This document shows positions 43,733 through 52,876 of a DNA stretch of 64,000 nucleotides, piece by piece. Below the pieces are notes generated by a model. That model saw only the letters and a list, made by a program, of their open reading frames with translations. It did no database searches and had not been told where the DNA came from. The translations under genes were made by a program, and so were the position numbers. Source of the stretch: CAWFGW01 sp963815495 (GTDB lineage Bacteria > Bacteroidota > Bacteroidia > Cytophagales > JAAEPT01). The stretch covers positions 52,584 through 116,583 of the forward strand of contig CAWFGW010000003.1 in the NCBI GenBank assembly GCA_963815495.1, given 5' to 3'. The first letter of the stretch is position 1. Every line of letters begins with the position of its first letter.

Positions 43733-44425
43733 TTATTCAGCGCTTTCTTCTTGCGGAACTATTTCTAATAATTCAACTTCAAATACTAAAGCAGAGTACG
43801 GAGGAATTGCTTGTCCTGCTCCACGCGGACCATAAGCTAAGTCCTGAGGAATAAATAATTTCCATTTGCTACCTACAGGCATTAACTGTAAAGCTTCTGT
43901 CCACCCTGGTATCACTTGACTAACGCCAAACTCAGCTGGCTCACCTCGTTCAACTGAGCTATCGAAGACAGTTCCGTCCATTAACGTTCCATGGTAATGT
44001 ACTCTTACAACATCTGTTGGATTGGGTTTTTCACCTGTTCCTTCTGTGATTACTTTATATTGTAATCCACTTTCAGTTGTTTGGATACCCTCTTTAGTTT
44101 TATTTTCAGCTAAAAAAGCTTCTCCTTTTGATTTCTCTTTCTCTACTAATGAGTTACTAAATTTACCCATTATTTCATTTGCTTGCTCTAAGGTAAATAC
44201 TTCAGAAGAATCTCCTTTTTTAGCATCTTTCATTGCAGCAGCAAAAATAGTTGGGTCTAAAATGTCCGCAAAATCTTTATTCTGAGATATGTTATTAGAA
44301 ATAATGATTCCCATAGCATAACTCACAGAATCATTTTGAGTGGTTAATTTAATATCTGAAATTTCTGAATCGCCACAACCAACTAAAAGGCTTAATGACG
44401 TTAATGCAACAACTACTTTTTTCAT
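43733..44425 (-). CDS. FKBP-type peptidyl-prolyl isomerase lipoprotein
   Basis: 230 residues. Lipobox LLVGC (Cys17), then an N-terminal dimerisation-type helical region (SYAMGIIISNNISQNKD), and a C-terminal FKBP domain (VRVHYHGTLMDGTVFDSS, GVSQVIPGWTEALQLMPVG, AYGPRGAGQAIPPYSALVFE). It resembles FkpA/Mip and probably assists protein folding in the periplasm. It follows the ABC-F gene by 22 bases. Confidence 0.94.
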   Translation of the reverse strand: MKKVVVALTSLSLLVGCGDSEISDIKLTTQNDSVSYAMGIIISNNISQNKDFADILDPTIFAAAMKDAKKGDSSEVFTLEQANEIMGKFSNSLVEKEKSKGEAFLAENKTKEGIQTTESGLQYKVITEGTGEKPNPTDVVRVHYHGTLMDGTVFDSSVERGEPAEFGVSQVIPGWTEALQLMPVGSKWKLFIPQDLAYGPRGAGQAIPPYSALVFEVELLEIVPQEESAE

Positions 44426-44447
44426 AATAATTTTTTCTGGTTTGTGT

Positions 44448-46067
44448 TTAGTTATAAAGTTTTTCTCTAATTGGTTTTAATCCTTCGTTTGCAATGTAAT
44501 CAGCATAAGGCATTCGTCTATCCACCATTCCGTTAGGTCCGATTTCAATAATTCTGTTGGCCACAGTGTTCATGAACTCATGGTCATGAGAGGTGAAAAT
44601 TATGGTGCCAGGGTAGTCGATTAAGGCATTGTTTAACGCCTGAATTGATTCCAAATCCAAGTGGTTAGTGGGTTCATCCATTAACAATAAGTTAGGGTTT
44701 TGGAGCATCATTCTGGAAAGCATACAACGTACTTTCTCACCTCCTGATAGTACATCACATTTTTTCAAGGACTCTTCCCCAGTGAATAACATTCGGCCTA
44801 AGAATCCGCGAACAAAAGTTTCATCGGATTCTGGGTCATTGGTGTATTGCCATAACCAGTCGACTAAGTTTTTCTTGCTCTTAAAATATTCACTGTTGTC
44901 ATTGGGTAAATACGCATAGTTGATTGTTACTCCAAATTTAAATTCACCGCTATCCGCTTTTTCTTCACCCACTAGCACTTTGTAAAAACTGGTTAAAGCA
45001 AGGCTGTCTTTCGAAATTAAAGCGATTTTATCTCCTTTGTCAAGGTGTAAGTCGATACCAGAAAATAAAGGGCTCCCTTCATAATTCTTCGACAGACCTT
45101 CAATGGAGAGTACTTCATTTCCTGCTTCACGCTCTTGAGAGAATACAATACCAGGATACCTTCTGCTGGAAGGCTTGATATCTTCGATGTTCAATTTCTC
45201 CAACATCTTCTTACGAGCAGTCGCCTGCTTTGACTTGGCTACGTTGGCACTAAATCGTTCAATGAACGACTGTAGATCCTTACGTTTTTCTTCTGCTTTT
45301 TTGTTCTTGTCAGATAATTGTCGAGCAACCATTTGACTTGATTGGTACCAGAAGGTATAGCTACCAGTAAACAATTGAATTTTTGCGAAATCAATATCTG
45401 CAATGTGTGTACACACGGTATCCAAGAAGTGTCTATCGTGAGAAACTACGATTACGGTATTTTTAAAATCCAATAAGAAATCTTCTAACCAAGTGATGGT
45501 GTCAATATCCAGATCATTGGTAGGCTCATCGAGAATTAGAATGTCGGGGTTACCAAAAAGTGCTTGTGCCAATAGCACACGAACTTTTTCTTTACCACTT
45601 AACTCTTTCATTTCCTTATAGTGCAGGTCTTCTTTAATCCCTAAACCACTAAGCATGTTGGCAGCATCACTTTCCGCATTCCAGCCATCCATTTCTGCAA
45701 AGATTCCCTCTAACACACCAGCTCGTTCACCATCAGCATCAGAAAAATCTTCTTTTGCATAGATGGCGTTTTTTTCTTCCATGATGTCCCACAATTTTTT
45801 GTGACCCATGATGACGGTGTTTAATACTTGCTCATCATCAAAAGCAAAGTGATTTTGATTGAGCACAGCCATTCGCTCACCAGGGGTGATGTTGACTGAA
45901 CCACTTGTAGCATCTATTTCACCAGAAAGAATTTTTAGAAAGGTAGATTTACCAGCACCATTAGCACCGATAACACCATAACAATTTCCCTCTGTAAATT
46001 TTATACTTACGTCTTCAAAAAGTGTCCGTTTACCAAAACGAAGCGAAAGATTATCAACACTTAACAT
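44448..46067 (-). CDS. ABC-F family ATPase (YbiT-like), second P-loop degenerate
   Basis: 539 residues, two ATP-binding domains without membrane parts. Domain 1 is canonical: GVIGANGAGKSTFLKIL, LSGKEKVRVLLAQ, LILDEPTNDLD. Domain 2 keeps the signature LSGGEKVRCMLSR and LLLMDEPTNHLD, but the P-loop is replaced by ALISKDSLALTSFYKVL, so the Walker A lysine-glycine pattern is gone. The interdomain linker is in between. ABC-F proteins act on the ribosome. Probably co-transcribed with the FKBP gene. Confidence 0.92.
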   Translation of the reverse strand: MLSVDNLSLRFGKRTLFEDVSIKFTEGNCYGVIGANGAGKSTFLKILSGEIDATSGSVNITPGERMAVLNQNHFAFDDEQVLNTVIMGHKKLWDIMEEKNAIYAKEDFSDADGERAGVLEGIFAEMDGWNAESDAANMLSGLGIKEDLHYKEMKELSGKEKVRVLLAQALFGNPDILILDEPTNDLDIDTITWLEDFLLDFKNTVIVVSHDRHFLDTVCTHIADIDFAKIQLFTGSYTFWYQSSQMVARQLSDKNKKAEEKRKDLQSFIERFSANVAKSKQATARKKMLEKLNIEDIKPSSRRYPGIVFSQEREAGNEVLSIEGLSKNYEGSPLFSGIDLHLDKGDKIALISKDSLALTSFYKVLVGEEKADSGEFKFGVTINYAYLPNDNSEYFKSKKNLVDWLWQYTNDPESDETFVRGFLGRMLFTGEESLKKCDVLSGGEKVRCMLSRMMLQNPNLLLMDEPTNHLDLESIQALNNALIDYPGTIIFTSHDHEFMNTVANRIIEIGPNGMVDRRMPYADYIANEGLKPIREKLYN

Positions 46068-46089
46068 ATCCTATTGTTTATTCGAGCAG

Positions 46090-46097
46090 CAAAAGTA
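46090..46097 (-). promoter_or_regulatory. -7 box of the ABC-F gene
   Basis: TACTTTTG on the minus strand fits TAnnTTTG, 22 bases ahead of the ATG at 46067. A TTTG lies 14 bases further upstream (46112-46115), closer than the usual 19-20, so the -33 assignment is uncertain. Confidence 0.45.
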
Positions 46098-46219
46098 ATG
46101 ATTCTTTAACACAAAGAAGAAAGATGTATCCATAAAGACGGATAGGTTTTTTATCCATGATTCTATTGCGGTATTTTTAATAGTTTTGTTTACTTTAATG
46201 GTAAGTAATCTTGAAATAA

Positions 46220-46783
46220 ATGACTATGAAATATATAATTCGATTATGCGTATCTGTATTTTTAATTACAATGGTTTTTTCTTGTGCTGAAGATGGCATA
46301 GATGGGGCACCTGGGCCTGCTGGACAAGATGGAATGGATGGTAAGGATGCTGAGTCAGCTTATTTGTTTGAATTTGGTGATGTCGTTTTTTCACCTGATT
46401 TTAACCATGAGTACACGTTAGTGTTTGAAAATAATTTTTTATTAAACACAGACAAAGTGTTGGTTTTCTTTCTTTGGGATTATATTGAGGAAGACAAACT
46501 CGATGTTTGGAGACCATTACCGCAAACTGTGTTCACAGAGTCAGGAACCTTAGTCTATAATTATGATTTTACTAAAAATGATGTACGGCTATTTGTTGAT
46601 GCGAATTATGAATTGACTGCCTCAGATTCATTGGATCAACGACCTTGGGTTGTTCGTACAGTAATAGTCCCTTCAAAATTCCCTGAGCGAACTACTGTAG
46701 ATTACAATAATTACCAAGAAGTAATCAGTCACTATGGATTAGAAGCGACTGAACCAACAGTTCTTTTTGGTACAAAAAAATAG
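46220..46783 (+). CDS. Collagen-like lipoprotein (first of two)
   Basis: 187 residues. Signal peptide with Cys22 in VFSC, then a short Gly-X-Y stretch (DGAPGPAGQDGMDGKD) and a beta-rich domain of 140 residues with no recognised family. ATG at 46220 or the one six bases later could start it. It probably faces the cell surface or periplasm as a lipid-anchored protein. The T9SS lipase follows 17 bases after its stop, suggesting one transcript. It shares its plan with the lipoprotein at 53185. Confidence 0.8.
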   Translation: MTMKYIIRLCVSVFLITMVFSCAEDGIDGAPGPAGQDGMDGKDAESAYLFEFGDVVFSPDFNHEYTLVFENNFLLNTDKVLVFFLWDYIEEDKLDVWRPLPQTVFTESGTLVYNYDFTKNDVRLFVDANYELTASDSLDQRPWVVRTVIVPSKFPERTTVDYNNYQEVISHYGLEATEPTVLFGTKK

Positions 46784-46800
46784 GGACTTGAAAACAGATC

Positions 46801-48207
46801 ATGAGAATACTCTTTTCTATCAGTTCTATTTTCTTGTACTTATCGTGCGCTGCACAAATAAGGGGAGAGCTAATTTCATCAAAGCTAATTTCGCGCATTT
46901 CTAAAAATGAAATTCGGTTAATCTATAGTGCACTTAAAATTTCTGAGGTAATTCATCCCATTGACTTTGAGGTTGACTTATATAAAATTGAGTACTGGAC
47001 CCCCGAACCTCGTGGAGAATTTTTAACTAAAGCCTCAGGACTTTTATACGTTCCTGTAACCATTTGCAATTTTCCAGTAGTAAGTTACCACCATGGCACA
47101 GTCACTTATGGAAAAGAACCTAGTGATTTGAAAGATTTATCTTATTTAATCCCTGTGCCTTTGGCTACTGGAGGATATGTGGTTAGTGCCGCTGACTATG
47201 TAGGTTATGGCAGCACCCCTGATAGCATTCCACATGCCTATCTGCATGCACAATCGGAAGCTACTTCAGCAATAGATATGTTAACGGCTTCGGGGCATTT
47301 TTGTATTACCCAAGATATCTATTTTAGCACGCAATTATTTTTGACTGGCTATTCTCAAGGTGGTCATGTGACTATGGCCGTAAATCGGGAATTGCAGGAA
47401 GGAGATTATAATTACACCGTTACTGCAGCTGCATCGGGAAGCGGCCCTTATCAGTTGTCAGAAATAGCACGCGATAGTATATTGACATCTTCCACGTTTT
47501 CATCACCTACATATACTACTTTTTTGTTGGAGTCATACAAATATATTTATCGATTACCAGATTTATATAGCCAAGTATATAAAAGTCCCTATAAGGAAAG
47601 TGTGCCTGAAATTTATGACCGACAATCACCAGGTAATCCAACAACTTTACCACGACCTGCTTTCAATTATTTGGCTGAATCATTTGTTGATAGTGTCTTG
47701 AATGGTGCCCATCAATTCAATAATTTTTTAAAAGAGAATGATGTTGTGAATTGGGTGCCCAAAACCCCTGTAAGGTTATTTTATTGTACGGGTGATGAAC
47801 AAGTACCCTATACCATTTCCATAGAAACCGCAAATACCATGAAGCAACTAGGTGCTGTGGATTTAGATGTTATTAAAGTAGCGGACAACCTTTCTCATAG
47901 TGATTGTTTTTATCCCACTGCTGATTTCATTAAAATATGGTTTGATGATTTGAAAGATGAGTGTGCGATAGTGGGAATAAATAATAGCGATGATGAAAAG
48001 CCCCAACTTTTTTCTCCCAATGTGGTAGATGATTACATTAATCTCCATTCATCAATGAAAAAGAATGAATATCAGGTCTTTAATTTGTCAGGTGTTGAAG
48101 TATTGAAAGGAGAAATCAATAACGATTTCATTTATTTGAAATCATTGAAGCCAGGCGTGTATCTTATCGTTTTAGACAATGAGAAACATCTTTTTTATAA
48201 AAAATAG
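46801..48207 (+). CDS. Secreted lipase-like alpha/beta hydrolase with T9SS type A sorting domain
   Basis: 468 residues. Signal peptide MRILFSISSIFLYLSCAAQ. The hydrolase has its nucleophile in FLTGYSQGGHVTMAV (Ser near residue 187), an acid in YCTGDEQVPYT and a His in NLSHSDC, as in secretory lipases. The last 70 residues (SPNVVDDYINLHSS, YQVFNLSGVEVLKGE, LKPGVYLIVLDN) form the C-terminal sorting domain of the type IX system, which exports proteins across the outer membrane and often links them to the surface. Substrate unknown. Confidence 0.9.
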   Translation: MRILFSISSIFLYLSCAAQIRGELISSKLISRISKNEIRLIYSALKISEVIHPIDFEVDLYKIEYWTPEPRGEFLTKASGLLYVPVTICNFPVVSYHHGTVTYGKEPSDLKDLSYLIPVPLATGGYVVSAADYVGYGSTPDSIPHAYLHAQSEATSAIDMLTASGHFCITQDIYFSTQLFLTGYSQGGHVTMAVNRELQEGDYNYTVTAAASGSGPYQLSEIARDSILTSSTFSSPTYTTFLLESYKYIYRLPDLYSQVYKSPYKESVPEIYDRQSPGNPTTLPRPAFNYLAESFVDSVLNGAHQFNNFLKENDVVNWVPKTPVRLFYCTGDEQVPYTISIETANTMKQLGAVDLDVIKVADNLSHSDCFYPTADFIKIWFDDLKDECAIVGINNSDDEKPQLFSPNVVDDYINLHSSMKKNEYQVFNLSGVEVLKGEINNDFIYLKSLKPGVYLIVLDNEKHLFYKK

Positions 48208-48253
48208 ATAGCGACTTAAAGTTGTATATAAAGGAGTGTCTCACTAAAATTCT

Positions 48254-48261
48254 TACTTTTG
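48254..48261 (+). promoter_or_regulatory. -7 box directly before the second sulP gene
   Basis: TACTTTTG fits TAnnTTTG and ends four bases before the ATG at 48266, so the transcript would be leaderless or nearly so. A TTG lies 29 bases further upstream, too far to be a standard -33. Confidence 0.4.
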
Positions 48262-48265
48262 AATT

Positions 48266-49839
48266 ATGCAATCATCAGGCTTCTTTGTTCAGCGCACAGC
48301 AAGTATCGGAAACGATACGATGGCGGGCTTGGTGACTGCTTTGTCTATCATTCCTCAAAGTTTAGTTTTTGCATTTCTTGCAGGTGTTGACCCATCAGCG
48401 GCTTTGTTATCTGCCTTATTCATTAACACCTCTATTGCTTTAATTAACGCACAGCCAGTAATGATTTCTACTCCCGTCACCATTTTTAGTGTGGTGATGA
48501 TACGGTTAGTTGGCGACCACGGTTATCCGTATTTGGTGGCTCTCGGTATTTTATCGGGCGTGTTACAGTTATTGATTGGTTATTTCAGGTTGGGAAAATA
48601 TGTAAGAATGTTACCTCGAATCGTGGTGATGGGCTTCATCAACGGAATGGCTATTGTGATTTTTTTAAATCAGTTAAATTTTCTCTCTACCTCTTTTGAA
48701 GGTGAAGTAACTTGGCTACCAACCGATAAACTTATTTATACCTTGTTTATTGCTATTTTTGCTTGGGCAATAATTTATTACTTCCCTCGTGTAACAAAAA
48801 AAATACCTTCTGCCATTGTAGCTTTTGTTGTGGTTACAAGTACGGTTATGCTATTTGATATCCCCGTTTACAGTATTTCAGAATTTAAAGCATGGGTTGA
48901 TTTTAAGAACAACCCTTCGTTGTTTCCAACGTTTGAGGGATGGATTTTTTCTATAGAAACGTTCGATTTTAATGTGTTTTTCAGTCTTATTCCTTATGCA
49001 CTATTGCTGGCAATTTACAGCACTTCACAAAGTTTAGTGACATTAGCAGTGATGGATGACTTAACCGATAACAAAAGTAATGCAAACCGAGAATTGTTAG
49101 CTATAGGCACTGCTAATATTGTGTCAGGTTTGATGGGTGGTGTGTTAGGTGCAGCGAATATTGAGCAAAGCATGACTAATTACAAGTCAGGAGGGCGCAC
49201 ACGTTTATCGGTAATCATGACCTCCGTTTTTCTTGGCGTTTTTTTGTTTCTCATTCCTAACTTGTAGGGAAGTTACCAGTCCCTGTTTTCATCGGGTTGA
49301 TGATTGGTGTGGTCGGAGGCTCATTTGCGTTGAGTAGTTTGCGCGTGATTAATAAATTTCAACAATCAGATGCGATCATTTTAGTTTCAGTATCCATCAT
49401 TACAATTTTATTTAATTCTGCCTTGGCTGTGTTGGTGGGGGTGGTTTTTTCTGCCTTAGCTTTTTCATGGGAAAGTGCTTTACGTATTCGGGTAAGGAAA
49501 TCAGTTGATGAATTAGGTATAAAACAATATGAAATTTATGGTCCCTTATTTTTTGGTTCTACGGCTTTATTTATGAGAAAATTTAATCCCGAAGAAGATG
49601 TAAATGAAGTACATTTTGACTTTTTAGAGTGCCGTATTTGGGATCATTCAGGTATAGACACTTTGAAAAGTTTAATTGAAAAATATCAGGAATTAGGTCA
49701 TCTAGTGAAGATTAAACATTTGAGTAGTGATTCACGCTTACTGCTGCGCAAGGCAGGTGTGAAAGATGTTGAATTTATAGTCGATAAAAACGATCCAGAA
49801 TACATGGTCGTTGAAGATATGCCACTTAAATTTTACTAA
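48266..49839 (+). pseudogene. Second SulP anion transporter with STAS domain, split by a frameshift
   Basis: Two pieces in different frames. 48266-49267 encodes 333 residues of SulP helices (LVTALSIIPQSLVFAFLAGV, INAQPVMISTPVTIFSVV) and stops at TAG 49265 right after FLIPNL. In the next frame VGKLPVPVFIGLMIGVVGGS continues at 49264 and runs to 49839, ending in a STAS domain (WDHSGIDTLKSLIEKY). Restoring one base near 49264 would join the pieces into a normal protein of about 524 residues. Otherwise the coding sequence looks unworn, so a recent mutation or a sequencing error is likelier than old decay. A TPR gene follows. Confidence 0.8.
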
Positions 49840-49840
49840 G

Positions 49841-50530
49841 ATGGAAAATTGGAATAAAGGAAAAGCACATTTTGATGCTCAAGAGTTTGATAAGTCGTTG
49901 GATTATTTCAGCCGACACTTAATTTCAGACCCCTACCATACGGAGTCGCTTTATCATCGAGCCATTGTTTATCGCAAATTAGAGCAGTATAATAAATCGT
50001 TAACTGACTTTGATAATTTGGTGAATCTCATGCCAAACGATGCAGCAATTATCAGTGAACGGGGCGTGACCAAGTTTCACTTAAAAGACTTAAAAGGTGC
50101 TTTAAACGATTTAGATTTCGCCCAAGAACTGGAGCCTGAAAATCCGTACCGTTATAGTAGCCGTGCATATATCCGTGGAGCTGTTAAAGATGTAATAGGC
50201 GCCATAGAAGATTATCAAAAAGCCTTAGAGTTGTTTCCAGATGACCCTATTGCATTAAATAACTTAGGCTTGTTAGAGGAACAAATGGGAAAAGCTGAAG
50301 CTGCAAAAATGAAGTTTGATGCAGCGGATAAACTGTCGGGGATTAAAACAAATGAAGAACGAATTAAGGAATTTGAGAAACGGACTCCTTTAAAGGAAGA
50401 TAAACCAACTTCAGCTTCACATCACAAAAAAGAAAATTTAGGTAAAACATTTTTTAGTACTCTAAAAGGCTTGTTTTTCGATAAAAAAGAACGTGAAGCC
50501 TTTATAGCATTTTTGAAAAAAAAGAAATAA
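49841..50530 (+). CDS. TPR-repeat protein
   Basis: 229 residues from ATG 49841 (MENWNKGKAHFDAQEFDK). About four tetratricopeptide repeats at residues 5-150, for example LYHRAIVYRKLEQYNKSLTD and AIALNNLGLLEEQMGK. A basic, lysine-rich tail follows. No signal peptide. TPRs bind partner proteins, but none can be named. The start lies one base after the sulP stop, so it is likely translated from that transcript; if sulP is broken, the coupling may be affected. Confidence 0.85.
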   Translation: MENWNKGKAHFDAQEFDKSLDYFSRHLISDPYHTESLYHRAIVYRKLEQYNKSLTDFDNLVNLMPNDAAIISERGVTKFHLKDLKGALNDLDFAQELEPENPYRYSSRAYIRGAVKDVIGAIEDYQKALELFPDDPIALNNLGLLEEQMGKAEAAKMKFDAADKLSGIKTNEERIKEFEKRTPLKEDKPTSASHHKKENLGKTFFSTLKGLFFDKKEREAFIAFLKKKK

Positions 50531-50590
50531 AGAGCTAATCCGTTATATTATCAACTATCGGAATAATGAGTTGGAAGTAAGTCCTTTCAT

Positions 50591-50929
50591 TTAGTATAGT
50601 TTAATTTCGGTGATGCTAATTATCGGAATCAGGTTTTCACCTTTCAGTACCACATAATCCTTAGTTACCGCCCACACTGTTACAGTTGTTTCCAGGTTTT
50701 CACCATTGACATCTTTAAATCGAATGCGGACGTGGTGTTTGTCTAAGTTACCCAATGCTTGTGCCTTGTCTAGTTGTTTGTCTCTAGCCTTTCTATCTAC
50801 TTCATTATCTAGGACATCTAGTTTTGAAAATTTGAGTTGATGCACGGTGTTTTTATCAATCGGGCTGTAATATAATTGGTGGGGTTTCCATAAGTCCTTC
50901 AATTTATTTGATAACAATATTCTACTCAA
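50591..50929 (-). CDS. Unknown protein, TTG start
   Basis: 112 residues, soluble and basic, with a C-terminal beta pattern (VRIRFKDVNGENLETTVTVW, YVVLKGENLIPIISITEIKL). No ATG is available; the start is a TTG at 50929. The frame is the only one covering a 570-base interval between two plus-strand genes, and the strand pattern looks like a real small domain. No family is recognised. Confidence 0.55.
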   Translation of the reverse strand: MSRILLSNKLKDLWKPHQLYYSPIDKNTVHQLKFSKLDVLDNEVDRKARDKQLDKAQALGNLDKHHVRIRFKDVNGENLETTVTVWAVTKDYVVLKGENLIPIISITEIKLY

Positions 50930-51101
50930 TGCTGAAATTTTTCTGAATCGAGTGAAGTGCTATACGTCAATTGTTTGTTAGCGGTTAATTAATTTATAAA
51001 CCAATGGTTAGGATATAGTGATAAGCAACTGATTTATAACATAATTTTAAAATAATTATTTTTCTTTAAAAGATATTTGAAGCTCATCCGTCTTTAATAG
51101 T

Positions 51102-51665
51102 ATGAGCAGCCTAGCCATGTCGGAAGAGCAGACGAAAGTCATAGAAAAAACAGTCGAAAAGGAGCGAAGAAAACTCTTCAACTTTATTAGAAGAAGAGTC
51201 GCGTTTCAGGAAGATGCAGAGGATATACTGCAGGATGTTTTTTATCAGTTGGTTAACATGTACGACTCCATCGGCTCGATCGACAAGGTGGCCTCATGGA
51301 TGTATCGTGTAGCACGAAATAAAATCACCGATGCGCAACGAAAGAAAAAAGCTGAACTCTTGAGTGACCAAACGTATGGAAATGATGGTGAGGAAATATT
51401 GTATCTGCAGGACATATTACCCGACTTATCAAATTCGACTGAGGACGTGCTACTCCGTGATTTAATTTGGGAGACGATTCAAGAAGCTTTGAATGAACTA
51501 CCAGAAGAGCAACGGATTGTATTTGTTTTGCATGAATTCGAAGAACAAAGCTTTAAAACCATTGCCCAACAATTAGGTGTAGCTGAAAACACCTTGTTTT
51601 CCAGAAAGCGATATGCGTTGCTTCATTTAAGAAATAGATTAAAAAAATTACACGAAGAACTTTAA
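51102..51665 (+). CDS. ECF-type RNA polymerase sigma factor
   Basis: 187 residues. Region 2: RKLFNFIRRRVAFQEDAEDI, LQDVFYQLVNMYDSIG, DKVASWMYRVARNKITDAQR. Region 4: LNELPEEQRIVFVLHEFEEQ, SFKTIAQQLGVAENTLFSRK. ATG 51102 or 51117 could start it. It heads a three-gene cluster with a Gly/Cys-rich membrane protein, which may act as its sensor or anti-sigma partner, although no zinc anti-sigma domain is seen. Confidence 0.92.
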   Translation: MSSLAMSEEQTKVIEKTVEKERRKLFNFIRRRVAFQEDAEDILQDVFYQLVNMYDSIGSIDKVASWMYRVARNKITDAQRKKKAELLSDQTYGNDGEEILYLQDILPDLSNSTEDVLLRDLIWETIQEALNELPEEQRIVFVLHEFEEQSFKTIAQQLGVAENTLFSRKRYALLHLRNRLKKLHEEL

Positions 51666-51676
51666 AAGAACATGAA

Positions 51677-52063
51677 ATGAAATGTAAACCTTTAAAAATT
51701 GTCGGAATGGTCATCTTTGGAGCCTTAGCGATTGCTGCTTTTGGTTACCTTTTTATGCTACTGTGGAACTGGTTAGTACCCGACTTGTTTAGTGGGCCCG
51801 TAATCGACTACTGGCAAGGCGTGGGACTGTTAGTTTTAAGTAAAATTTTATTAGGCGGACCAGGTGGCAGAGGAGGGAAGTGCTGTTGCAAAGGTGGTGG
51901 TGGCTGGAAAAACCGTTGGAAAGAAAAATTTGACAACATGGATGATGCCGAGAAAAATGAATTCAAAAATAAAATGAAGGCTAAGTTTTGTGGTACGCCA
52001 CACACGACTCAATCAGCAATTGTAACCCCCAAAGAAGATGGCAATATTAGTGAGAAAATATAA
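51677..52063 (+). CDS. Membrane protein with Gly/Cys-rich segment, next to the ECF sigma gene
   Basis: 128 residues. One clear helix near residues 7-30 (IVGMVIFGALAIAAFGYLFM), then LLWNWLVPDLFSGPVIDYWQ and a hydrophobic stretch. After it come GGPGGRGGKCCCKGGGGW and a charged helix (WKEKFDNMDDAEKNEFK). Proteins with this WNWLxPxLF/ITYWQ-like plan often lie next to ECF sigma genes. The cysteine cluster could bind metal. It starts 11 bases after the sigma gene, so the two are co-transcribed. Confidence 0.75.
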   Translation: MKCKPLKIVGMVIFGALAIAAFGYLFMLLWNWLVPDLFSGPVIDYWQGVGLLVLSKILLGGPGGRGGKCCCKGGGGWKNRWKEKFDNMDDAEKNEFKNKMKAKFCGTPHTTQSAIVTPKEDGNISEKI

Positions 52064-52244
52064 AGTCAACTATAGCATCAGCACATTTGAGCTAGAAGAG
52101 GGCACACCAAAAATCCACCCCGAAAAAGTGTGCGAGTTAGAAAGTGATACCGATAACTTACATTACCTGTTTCACGATCTTTCAGCGTTACATCAATGTG
52201 AAAATGTCTTAGGTTTGAAAATTATGGACATCAAACCATTGTAA
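52038..52244 (+). CDS. Small protein overlapping the membrane protein gene
   Basis: 68 residues in a different frame from the previous gene, overlapping it by 26 bases. Begins AILVRKYKVNYSISTFELEE and ends LHQCENVLGLKIMDIKPL; no membrane segment or known family. The overlap suggests translational coupling, or the true start may be GTG 52050. It would complete a sigma factor cluster of three genes. Moderate confidence only. Confidence 0.45.
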   Translation: MAILVRKYKVNYSISTFELEEGTPKIHPEKVCELESDTDNLHYLFHDLSALHQCENVLGLKIMDIKPL

Positions 52245-52262
52245 GTATAATAACTTACTTGA

Positions 52263-52381
52263 CGTCATTCCGGATGTAGTGAAGCGGAAGTCCGGAATCG
52301 CTTAATCGCAAGCCACTCATTCGTTTCCACTTCAGTTAGATTCCGTACAAATGTTCGTACCTCTCATTTCACGGAATGACG
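52263..52381. repeat. Palindromic MITE-like intergenic element
   Basis: 119 bases with 10-bp perfect terminal inverted repeats, CGTCATTCCG at 52263-52272 and CGGAATGACG at 52372-52381. A nested 8-bp stem (ATTCCGGA at 52267-52274 with TCCGGAAT at 52291-52298) lies inside. It occupies most of the gap before the yhcH-like gene. No open frame is present. The GTCATTCCGGA theme is common among short dispersed repeats, but I cannot count copies outside the window. Confidence 0.7.
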
Positions 52382-52432
52382 AATTAAATAAAAACGTCAA
52401 GCTGGAATGACTGTAATAAAAACCTTTCGGGA

Positions 52433-52876
52433 CTATATCTTAATCTTAACTACTACTTTTTTTACTTTTTGAACCGTTTTTGACATCACACCAGGTTGGT
52501 GAATGTCATCAGGAAAAAAGATGGCAAACATTCCTTCTTCCACTAAAACAGAATTGACCTCCGCTTGGTAGAATGTATAATCGCTCTCTTCATTTTTTAC
52601 TTCCACCGTTTGGTTTCTATGGGTAGTGATTCCCATCATTTCCTCACCAGAAATCATGTATTGCACGTCAATGTGTCGCGCGTGGTTTTCTATTTTACAA
52701 TCAGTACTGTGTTTGGTTTCATATTCCTGAACGATGGCAAATACTTGCTCATCTATTTCATACTTACCTGCAGGTGTGTTTTTTAAGTCGGTATTGGTGA
52801 TGTAAGCAAATGCTTTAGCGATGTTTTCGCTTAACCCAGTATATAATGCGTGATTTTCTATTTTATCTAAAACCAT
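52433..52876 (-). CDS. YhcH/YjgK/YiaL family protein
   Basis: 147 residues. Family blocks: YEIDEQVFAIVQEYETKH, CKIENHARHIDVQYMISGEE and MFAIFFPDDIHQPG. These cupin-fold proteins bind metal through the His and Glu residues visible here, and relatives act on sugar acids or amino sugars such as sialic acid derivatives. No sugar catabolic genes are adjacent, so the role is open. Cytoplasmic, complete. Confidence 0.92.
   Translation of the reverse strand: MVLDKIENHALYTGLSENIAKAFAYITNTDLKNTPAGKYEIDEQVFAIVQEYETKHSTDCKIENHARHIDVQYMISGEEMMGITTHRNQTVEVKNEESDYTFYQAEVNSVLVEEGMFAIFFPDDIHQPGVMSKTVQKVKKVVVKIKI

Noticed and set aside
46226..46228. Second ATG as sole start of the first collagen-like lipoprotein
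   Set aside because: Both starts preserve the signal peptide; the sequence cannot decide between them.
49297..49839. Separate STAS gene with its own start
   Set aside because: The frame continues the upstream SulP without loss of residues, so it is the 3' part of a frameshifted gene.
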